Source of the DNA: Antarcticimicrobium sediminis
Lineage (GTDB): Bacteria; Pseudomonadota; Alphaproteobacteria; Rhodobacterales; Rhodobacteraceae
Assembly: GCF_004348975.1 (NCBI RefSeq)
Contig: NZ_SMFP01000003.1
Location: 186,001 to 250,000, forward strand
Length of the DNA stretch: 64,000 nt
Direction: 5' to 3'
Shown: positions 58,108 through 64,000 of the stretch, one piece after another
Layout of the letters: each line of letters opens with the position of its first letter
Numbering within the stretch: position 1 is the first letter of the stretch
The notes under the pieces: generated by a model
What the model was told of the DNA's origin: nothing
Databases searched by the model: none
Seen by the model: only the letters and a program-made list of their open reading frames with translations
Made by a program: the position numbers and the translations under genes

Positions 58108-59522
58108 AGCCGGTCCCCGATCAGGAACTGCGCGGCGCGATCCAGCCGAATATGCGGCGGCCCGTCCCCCGGCACGAGGCTGAGCCGTGGCGGCGCAAAG
58201 CGCATCACCCCATAGTCCGCATCCAGCCATGTCTCGGCCCCGGCATGAGCCGGCCCCAACAGGCGCGCCGGATCCTCGGGCAACTCACCGGGATAGAACG
58301 CCGCCTGCCGCCCATCCTCCAACAGCCGCCCGCGCACGCAAGACAGCTCGCGCCCCGCATGCTGGCGAACCTCTTCCGTGGTGGCGCGCAAGGACGCGAT
58401 CGCCATCGCCGCCGTCTCGGCCCCGGCAAACTGCGCCCGATCGCGCGCCCCCCGGGTCAGCGCCGACATGATCGCGGTCAGGCGGGCGTGCTGGCTATGG
58501 TGCAGATGGTCCGCCTTGGTGGCGGCGAACAGAACCCGATCGACCCGTTTGCCGTGCCACAACTGGCTGAGAAACGCGTTTCGCCCCGGTCGGAACGCCG
58601 ACAGGATATCGCTCATCGCCTTGGACAGATCCTCGACCGCGCGCGGCCCCTTGTGGATCGCGCCCAGCGCATCGACCAATACAACCTGCCGGTCGATGCG
58701 GGCAAAATGGTCACGGAAAAACGGCTTGATCACCTTGGACTTATAGGCGTCGAACCGGCGCTCCATCTCGCGATGCAGCGTGCCCCGCCGCGCAGATCCC
58801 TCTACCGGAACCGGCGCAAAGGTCAGCACCGGAGAGCCCTGCAGATCGCCCGGCAACACAAACCGCCCCGGCGGGATGCAATCATAGGCGCCGCTGTCAC
58901 GCGCGCCGTGCAGATAGGCGGTGAAACGGCGCGCCAGATCCTGCGCCACCGCCTCGTCGTGGGGGGCGTCGGGATCGGCGGCGCGGGCGCGCTCGACAAA
59001 CCCTTGGGCGTCAGCGCGATGCTCCAGCCGGTTCAGCGTGTCCTGCGCCCAGGACTGATAGCTTTTGTCCAGCAGCCCCAGATCCAACAGCCATTCGCCG
59101 GGATAGTCGACAATATCCAGATGCACCGTACGCGGCCCCTGCAACCCCGCCAGCAACCCCGACGGGCGGACCCGCAGCGACAGGCGCAGCTCGGAAATCA
59201 TCCGCGTGCTGTCGGGCCAATGCGGCTCCGGTCCGCTCAGCGCGCCCAGATGCCTCTCGAAATCAAACCGCGGCACTGTCATGTCCGGCTGCGGTTGTAG
59301 GAACGCGGCCTCGATCCGCCCCTCCTGCTGCGCCACCAGACCGGGCATGCGCCCCCGGTCCAACAGGTTCGCCACCAGCGAGGTGATGAACACCGTCTTG
59401 CCCGCGCGCGACAGCCCGGTCACCCCCAGCCGGATCACCGGCTCGAACAGGGTTTCAGAAATTCGGTCGCCAACGGTTTCGACCCCGCGCACAATTCCGT
59501 CTGCCAGTGATGCGATGACCAA
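58104..59522 (-). CDS. ycjX: YcjX-family GTPase-like protein (DUF463)
   Basis: 472 aa if translation begins at the TTG at 59522. This start is chosen because AGGAGA is 6 nt upstream, and the family usually starts shortly before the P-loop. The in-frame stretch beyond is antisense to truA. Walker A is GLSRAGKT (about residues 36-43). Residues such as DIVDYPGEWLLDL form the G3-like motif. The extended N-terminal reading with an ATG at about 59655 is possible but lacks a site. Confidence 0.85.
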   Translation of the reverse strand: MVIASLADGIVRGVETVGDRISETLFEPVIRLGVTGLSRAGKTVFITSLVANLLDRGRMPGLVAQQEGRIEAAFLQPQPDMTVPRFDFERHLGALSGPEPHWPDSTRMISELRLSLRVRPSGLLAGLQGPRTVHLDIVDYPGEWLLDLGLLDKSYQSWAQDTLNRLEHRADAQGFVERARAADPDAPHDEAVAQDLARRFTAYLHGARDSGAYDCIPPGRFVLPGDLQGSPVLTFAPVPVEGSARRGTLHREMERRFDAYKSKVIKPFFRDHFARIDRQVVLVDALGAIHKGPRAVEDLSKAMSDILSAFRPGRNAFLSQLWHGKRVDRVLFAATKADHLHHSQHARLTAIMSALTRGARDRAQFAGAETAAMAIASLRATTEEVRQHAGRELSCVRGRLLEDGRQAAFYPGELPEDPARLLGPAHAGAETWLDADYGVMRFAPPRLSLVPGDGPPHIRLDRAAQFLIGDRL

Positions 59523-59621
59523 TTCGGTCTCCTGCCGTTGCCTCGCCCTCAAGATAGGCGCGCGCGACCCCGAGGCCAAGCAGGTCTTGCCGATCCGCGC
59601 GGCGCGCGCTAACAGCCGGCC

Positions 59622-60395
59622 ATGCCGCGTTATGCTTTGAAAATCGAATATCATGGAGCCCCCTTTGCCGGCTGGCAAAGGCAAAGGGACCAGCCCTCGG
59701 TCCAGAACGCGATCGAGACGGCATTGGCGCGGCTGGAACCGGGGCCGCATATCGTCAGCGCAGCCGGACGCACCGATGCGGGGGTGCATGCGCTGGGACA
59801 GGTGGCGCATTGCGATCTGACCAAGAACTGGGCGCCCTATCGCCTGGCCGAGGCGCTGAACTTTCACCTCAAGCCCGCGCCGGTGGCGATCGTTGCAGTG
59901 GCCCGGGTGGCCGACGACTGGCATGCGCGGTTCACGGCCACCGAGAGGCAATACCTGTTCCGCATCCTGATGCGCCGCGCCCCCGCCACCGTTGACCGAG
60001 GCCAGGTCTGGCAAGTCTCGCGACCGCTGGATGTCGCCGCGATGCAGGCGGGTGCAGACCTGTTGGTGGGGCGGCACGATTTCACCACCTTCCGCTCCAC
60101 GGTCTGCCAGGCGGCAAGCCCGGTCAAAACGCTGGACTCGCTTCAGGTGGAACAGGTCGAGGGCAGCACCGGCCCCGAAATCCACTTTCACGTCCGCGCC
60201 CGCTCCTTCCTGCACAATCAGGTGCGCAGCTTTGTCGGCACGTTGGAACGCGTCGGCACCGGGTCGTGGTCGCCCGAAGATGTCCGCACCGCGCTGGAGG
60301 CCCGCAGCCGCGACGCCTGCGGCCCGGTCTGCCCGCCACAGGGGCTGTATCTGGCGCGCGTCGGCTACCCCGAAGACCCGTTCGCGCAAGCCTGA
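59622..60395 (+). CDS. truA: tRNA pseudouridine(38-40) synthase TruA
   Basis: 257 aa. It modifies positions 38-40 of the tRNA anticodon arm. The catalytic aspartate is in [14 protein letters not shown] (about residue 52), and [19 protein letters not shown] is the usual N-terminus. It is complete, on the opposite strand to ycjX. Confidence 0.97.
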   Translation: MPRYALKIEYHGAPFAGWQRQRDQPSVQNAIETALARLEPGPHIVSAAGRTDAGVHALGQVAHCDLTKNWAPYRLAEALNFHLKPAPVAIVAVARVADDWHARFTATERQYLFRILMRRAPATVDRGQVWQVSRPLDVAAMQAGADLLVGRHDFTTFRSTVCQAASPVKTLDSLQVEQVEGSTGPEIHFHVRARSFLHNQVRSFVGTLERVGTGSWSPEDVRTALEARSRDACGPVCPPQGLYLARVGYPEDPFAQA

Positions 60396-60443
60396 ACCGG
60401 CGACGCCCCGACCTTCCTGGCCCCCGACCTTTTTCAGACCCCA

Positions 60444-60475
60444 ATCTTTTTCTGGCTAGAAATACTCCGGGGTGC
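60444..60475 (+). repeat. Dispersed 3'-flanking repeat, copy D
   Basis: TCTTTTTCTGGCTAGAAATA then CTCCGGGGTGC. It is 49 bp after the truA stop, same strand. It matches copy B at TCTTTTTCTGGC and AAATACTCC but diverges after it. Confidence 0.55.
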
Positions 60476-60495
60476 TCGAGGGGTTGGCCCCTCGA
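60476..60495 (+). terminator. Stem-loop after truA
   Basis: TCGAGGGG (60476-60483), loop TTGG, CCCCTCGA (60488-60495). It is directly adjacent to repeat copy D. No T-run follows, so it is a weak or rho-dependent terminator at best, shared with the convergent amidohydrolase gene. Confidence 0.45.
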
Positions 60496-60541
60496 TCCCC
60501 GGCCCGCCCCCCTCACCGACGCAAAAGGCTCCCCGAACCGA

Positions 60542-61414
60542 TCACATCAATTCAAGCAGCCGCGCGGCGTTGGTCTTGATGATATCCTCGCGCAACTCGT
60601 CCTTGATCGCGATCTTCTCGAAATCGGCCAGCCAGCGCTCCGGCGTGAGCATCGGCCAGTCAGAGCCGAACAGCACTTTCTTGCGCAGGATCGAATTGCA
60701 GTATTTCACCAGAATCGGCGGGAAGTATTTCGGCGACCAGCCGGAAAGGTCAATATAGACATTGGGCTTGTGCTGGGCGACAGACAGCGCCTCTTCCTGC
60801 CACGGGAACGAGGGGTGGGCGAGGATGATCTTGAGATCGGGGAAATCCACCGCCACATCGTCGATCACCATCGGGTTGGAATATTTCAACCGCATCCCGT
60901 TGCCGCCCGGCATGCCGGAGCCAACCCCGGTCTGGCCGGTGTGAAACAGCGCGATGCCGCCCTCTTCCGCGATTGCCTCATACAGCGGATAGGCCATGCG
61001 GTCGTTGGGCCAGAACCCCTGCATGGTAGGATGGAACTTGAACCCCTTGATGCCGAAATCACGGATCAGGCGGCGCGCCTCGCGCACCCCCATCTTGCCC
61101 TTCCACGGATCGATCGAGGCGAAGGGGATCAGCACATCTGAATTCTCGGCGGCCAGTTCTGCCACCTCTTCGTTCTTGTAGCGCCGATAGCCGGTCTCGC
61201 GCTCGGCATCGACGGGAAAGATCACCGCCGCGATGTTCTGCGCGCGGTAATGCGCGGCGGTCTGCTGTACCGTGGGCGGATGGCTCCACGGGGCGCCGAA
61301 ATAGCCGGCCATGGTGGATTGCAGGTCGTCATAGCCATCATCGGCATGGCAACCGCAGGGTTCCTCGGCATGGGTGTGGATGTCGATGGCGCGGATTTTT
61401 GACAGATCGATCAT
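60542..61414 (-). CDS. Amidohydrolase family 2 protein
   Basis: 290 aa. The metal-binding DIHTHAEEP motif (residues 11-19), a glutamate/lysine-rich middle with GFKFHPTMQGF, a histidine in ILAHPSFPW and a C-terminal aspartate (FGSDWPML) fit the TIM-barrel amidohydrolase 2 family, which includes decarboxylases of aromatic and related acids. It is downstream of the feruloyl-CoA synthase-like gene, 67 bp away, suggesting a role in aromatic catabolism. Confidence 0.83.
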   Translation of the reverse strand: MIDLSKIRAIDIHTHAEEPCGCHADDGYDDLQSTMAGYFGAPWSHPPTVQQTAAHYRAQNIAAVIFPVDAERETGYRRYKNEEVAELAAENSDVLIPFASIDPWKGKMGVREARRLIRDFGIKGFKFHPTMQGFWPNDRMAYPLYEAIAEEGGIALFHTGQTGVGSGMPGGNGMRLKYSNPMVIDDVAVDFPDLKIILAHPSFPWQEEALSVAQHKPNVYIDLSGWSPKYFPPILVKYCNSILRKKVLFGSDWPMLTPERWLADFEKIAIKDELREDIIKTNAARLLELM

Positions 61415-61481
61415 TCGGTGTCCTCTTCAGCTCAAACAGGAGTGGGCAGGGGCCGGGCGAAACACCGGCCCCCTCGGGCGC

Positions 61482-63302
61482 TCAAATCCGCGCCACGCAG
61501 GGATCTTGCGGCGCATAGAGCCGCTCCAACAGCTCCGCGCGGCGGCTCAGCACCTTGCGAAAGTTCAGGTTGCCCTTGGCCGTCATCTCGCCCTCGGGCA
61601 TCGAGGGCGGTTCGGCCAGAACCATGGCGCGGGCGATGCGCGACGAACTGCCCGACATCGCGCGCGCGCGCTCGGCCAGACAGCGGTGGATCGCCGCCAA
61701 CAGCTTAGGATCCTGCAACGCCCCTTCCTGTTCCGCAGTCTCGTATCCTGCGACCTCAAGCGCGGCCAGATCGGGAAAGATCATCACCCCGATTTCGTCC
61801 CGGTCGGCCCCGGTGATCACCAGATCGCTAGCCAGCGGCCCCAGACAGGCCAAGACCTCAAGTCGCAACTGCCCGGCCCGCACCCATGTGCCCGAGGTCA
61901 GCTTGAAATCCTCGGAAATGCGGCCCTCGAACCTCATGCCCATGTTGGCGTCGTCTGGTGCGACAAAGCTCATGGCGTCGCCGGTGATGAAGAAGCCCTC
62001 GTCGTCAAAGGCTTCTGCGGTCTTTTCCGGCGCGCGGAAATAACCCGGCATGATATTTGGGCCTTTGACCCGCACCTCGAACCGGGCGTCCTCCTCGGGC
62101 ACCAGCTTGACCGTCACACCGGCCATCGGCACACCCACCACGCCAGAACGCTCGGTCGGTTCCTGCTGGATCATGGTCGCGGGCGCGGTTTCCGTCAGGC
62201 CCCAGGACGAAGTCATCAAAGGCACTTCGCCACGGGTCTCCATCGCCATCTGTTCAAACCCAGACCAGACCTCCTGAGGCAGCGAGGCGCCGGCGTAAAA
62301 CAGCATGTCGAGATCCGACAACACCATCTTGCGCAGGTGATCGTCCTTGCGCATCGCCTCAAGCATCATCGAAAAGCCCACAGGCACGTTGAACAGCGCG
62401 GTCCCCGAAATCAGCCCCAGATTTTCAACCGTGCGGCCAAACAGCCCCTTCACCGGCTTGCCGTCGTCGATATACAGCGATCCACCATTGGCCAGCATCA
62501 TGTTGAAGTTGTGCGAGCCGCCGAACACATGGTTCCACGGCAGCCAATCGACGATCCGCGGCGGGCGATCGCGCAGGAACGGCAACGACTCGGCCAGCAT
62601 CGCCTGATTGGCGCACATCATCCGCTGCGTCGTCATCACCCCCTTGGGGCTGGAGGTGGAGCCCGAGGTCATCAGGATCTTGACCACCGACTCCGGCGTA
62701 ACCGCAGCAAAGGCGGCCTCGACATCCACACCCCCCGCGCCCTTCAGCAGGTCAGAGAACGGCGTCGCGCCCGAACGGCCCGGGCGGGACGATACGATCT
62801 CGACCCCCTCGAAGACATCCAGCGCCAGCGCCTCGCCATAGGGACCGGCATCGACCGTATAAGCCAGCTTTGGCCCGATCAACTCCATCGCGTGGCGCAG
62901 GCGGCCATGGGCTCCGGGGATCAACGCATATTGTTCCGCCACCGGCACCACCGGGATCCCGGCATATTGCCCGGCCAGCGACAGAATGCCGTGGTCCGCC
63001 CCGTTGCCCGACAGGATCATGATCGGCGTCTGCGGCCCCAATCCACGGCCCAGCAGCGCGGCGGCCACGGCGCGAACCTTTTGCAACACCGTGCGATAGC
63101 TCAGCTCGCGCCAACCGGGACCGCTGCGTTCGGCCAGAAACACCCGCTCGGGCGCCGCCTCTGCCCACTGGTGCAACCAGTCGCCGGTGCGGTCGGCAAC
63201 CGGCCCCAGCGCATCGCCCGAGCGTAGCAGGATGGTGCCGTCCGCCCGCTGTTCGCGCAAAACGTTATGCGGGCGATACCGCGATAGTGCTGTCATCGTC
63301 AT
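61482..63302 (-). CDS. Feruloyl-CoA synthase-like acyl-CoA ligase
   Basis: 606 aa. It is an AMP-forming acyl-CoA synthetase: MTSGSTSSPKGVMTTQRMM (phosphate-binding loop), SSWGLTETAP and YFRAPEKTAEAFDDEGFF then ITGDA. Length and the MMCANQAML motif after the loop match feruloyl-CoA synthases that activate hydroxycinnamates. GGAGG stands 7 nt before the ATG. It lies between a MarR regulator and an amidohydrolase in one minus-strand operon. Confidence 0.85.
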   Translation of the reverse strand: MTMTALSRYRPHNVLREQRADGTILLRSGDALGPVADRTGDWLHQWAEAAPERVFLAERSGPGWRELSYRTVLQKVRAVAAALLGRGLGPQTPIMILSGNGADHGILSLAGQYAGIPVVPVAEQYALIPGAHGRLRHAMELIGPKLAYTVDAGPYGEALALDVFEGVEIVSSRPGRSGATPFSDLLKGAGGVDVEAAFAAVTPESVVKILMTSGSTSSPKGVMTTQRMMCANQAMLAESLPFLRDRPPRIVDWLPWNHVFGGSHNFNMMLANGGSLYIDDGKPVKGLFGRTVENLGLISGTALFNVPVGFSMMLEAMRKDDHLRKMVLSDLDMLFYAGASLPQEVWSGFEQMAMETRGEVPLMTSSWGLTETAPATMIQQEPTERSGVVGVPMAGVTVKLVPEEDARFEVRVKGPNIMPGYFRAPEKTAEAFDDEGFFITGDAMSFVAPDDANMGMRFEGRISEDFKLTSGTWVRAGQLRLEVLACLGPLASDLVITGADRDEIGVMIFPDLAALEVAGYETAEQEGALQDPKLLAAIHRCLAERARAMSGSSSRIARAMVLAEPPSMPEGEMTAKGNLNFRKVLSRRAELLERLYAPQDPCVARI

Positions 63303-63305
63303 GGT

Positions 63306-63824
63306 TCATCCTCCCCTCGAACCTCCCTCAGAGCCACGCCGGATCCGGCTCATCGCCCGGATCACGACCTGTTTCGTCTCCTCCTCCATCCCGTTCAGCA
63401 TCCGCGCTTCATGACCGCGCACCGCCTCCAAGGCGCGTTCATACAGATGCCGCCCCGCCGGTGTCGGGTTCAGCGCATAGGCGCGCCGGTCACTCGGCAC
63501 CCGGTCACGGCTGATCAGATCGCGACGCTCCAACTCGTCCACGATCACCACCAGATTGGCGCGCTCCACATCCAGCGCCGCGGCCAGCTGTGACTGGCGC
63601 AGGCCGGGATTGTCCACGATCAGCACCAGCGCCGAATAGGTCACCATGCGCAGCCCCAAGGGCTTTAGCGTCTGGTTCAGATCGGCCTGCACCACGTTGA
63701 AGGCGCGCTTCATGTGATAGCCGATAAAGCCGCACAGCGTGGCGTCCGAGACCTGCGGGCTCTCCTCCCCTTGCGCCACTGCGGCGATGTTCGGCGTGGG
63801 TTTCCCGGCCCCGCTGCGGCTCAC
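63306..63824 (-). CDS. MarR family regulator of the aromatic-acid operon
   Basis: 172 aa with a GTG start overlapping the stop of the hydratase gene (GTGA). The winged helix is LRQSQLAAALDVERANLVVI with wing VPSDRRAYALNPT. It resembles FerC/CouR-type regulators that respond to hydroxycinnamoyl-CoA and control ferulate or coumarate genes. Its position inside the operon suggests autoregulation; no operator is visible inside the window. Confidence 0.85.
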   Translation of the reverse strand: MSRSGAGKPTPNIAAVAQGEESPQVSDATLCGFIGYHMKRAFNVVQADLNQTLKPLGLRMVTYSALVLIVDNPGLRQSQLAAALDVERANLVVIVDELERRDLISRDRVPSDRRAYALNPTPAGRHLYERALEAVRGHEARMLNGMEEETKQVVIRAMSRIRRGSEGGSRGG

Positions 63825-64000
63825 TTGCCCGATCCAAAGCTGGGCGCACGTTTTTCAAGAAAGGCGGCCAGCCCTTCCACCGCATCCGGGCTGGTCTGGG
63901 TCAGCGCCGCGCACAGGCTTTCGGTAAACAGCCCCCCGGCCTTGTCCATATCCTCGATCCGGCTGAGTGCTTGGATCATCACATAGTTCGACAGCGGCGC
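63821..64000 (-). CDS. Enoyl-CoA hydratase/isomerase family protein, C-terminal fragment (5' end outside window)
   Basis: Only the last 59 residues and the stop are visible; the gene begins beyond the right edge. The end (GLFTESLCAALTQTSPDAVE, GLAAFLEKRAPSF) is typical of crotonase-family hydratases. In this operon it could be the feruloyl-CoA hydratase/lyase or a beta-oxidation hydratase; the missing N-terminal part decides. Confidence 0.75.
   Translation of the reverse strand, partial: APLSNYVMIQALSRIEDMDKAGGLFTESLCAALTQTSPDAVEGLAAFLEKRAPSFGSGK

Noticed and set aside
59523-60389. Upstream extension of ycjX opposite truA
   Set aside because: Antisense to a complete truA; the TTG with AGGAGA at 59522 gives the family's usual start.

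Overview
The window is a GC-rich, gene-dense chromosomal segment. It fits an alphaproteobacterium of the order Rhodobacterales (Roseobacter / Rhodobacteraceae type). The grounds are the overall gene content and protein style, the ruvCAB-ybgC-tolQRAB-pal-ybgF-tilS-ftsH block, a phosphatidylcholine synthase (Pcs), the Flp/Tad locus organisation with an OmpA-like lipoprotein gene, and DUF1127 and DUF484 genes. The assignment is inference from gene content; there is no rRNA, and I saw no tRNA, CRISPR, prophage or intact insertion sequence.

Layout. 1-2.9 kb: the 3' part of tldD, then dprA and a small exported protein. 3.1-5.7 kb: topA with a lysine/alanine tail. 6.0-7.4 kb: the two subunits of a 3-oxoacid CoA-transferase with a terminator. 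7.5-8.3 kb: a lytic transglycosylase. 8.5-20.9 kb: a complete-looking Flp/Tad pilus secretion locus. It holds two tiny Flp pilins, cpaB, cpaC, an OmpA-like lipoprotein, cpaE (tadZ), cpaF (tadA), tadB, tadC, two TPR lipoproteins, a prepilin peptidase and a distinctive winged-helix/AAA ATPase. 20.9-23.2 kb: a 14-TM drug-efflux type MFS gene divergent from a MarR regulator, with clear promoter/operator palindromes between them. 23.3-25.4 kb: a PdeM-like phosphoesterase with altered metal motifs, a membrane-anchored LytTR protein and a hotdog thioesterase. 25.5-28.6 kb: the one-carbon genes fhs and folD flanking an exported protein. 28.8-41.3 kb, all on the minus strand: MOSC protein, ftsH, tilS, the tol-pal operon, ybgC, ruvB, ruvA, ruvC. 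41.7-45.8 kb: a DUF1127 protein, a small membrane protein, prmA, an MFS permease, and a YeeE/TsuA-type permease behind an FNR-like box. 45.9-52.6 kb: priA, tal, DUF484-xerC, pcs, a Gre-like factor and ogt. 52.7-60.4 kb: ileS, a VIT/CCC1-type protein, the ycjX-GNAT-ycjF block and truA. 60.5-64 kb: a putative hydroxycinnamate catabolism operon (enoyl-CoA hydratase, MarR regulator, feruloyl-CoA synthase-like ligase, amidohydrolase) that runs off the end.

How the genes work together. The Tad genes form one pilus machine: pilin subunits, a peptidase to mature them, an outer-membrane secretin with its OmpA and TPR lipoproteins, an inner-membrane platform TadB/TadC, the motor CpaF and the localisation factor CpaE. 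The Tol-Pal genes couple envelope constriction to division, and RuvABC resolves Holliday junctions. The most unusual signals are outside ordinary gene calls: (i) a 14-bp motif with sigma-54-like GG-N10-GC geometry shared by the first pilin gene and cpaE, with a diverged copy at the second pilin; (ii) a dispersed element of about 30 bp that sits just 3' of four genes, always on the coding strand of the gene it follows; (iii) five spaced GTGTCG-type direct repeats upstream of ruvC that look like an insertion-sequence end; (iv) an FNR-like box at exactly the class II position of a YeeE gene; and (v) the AAA ATPase closing the Tad locus.
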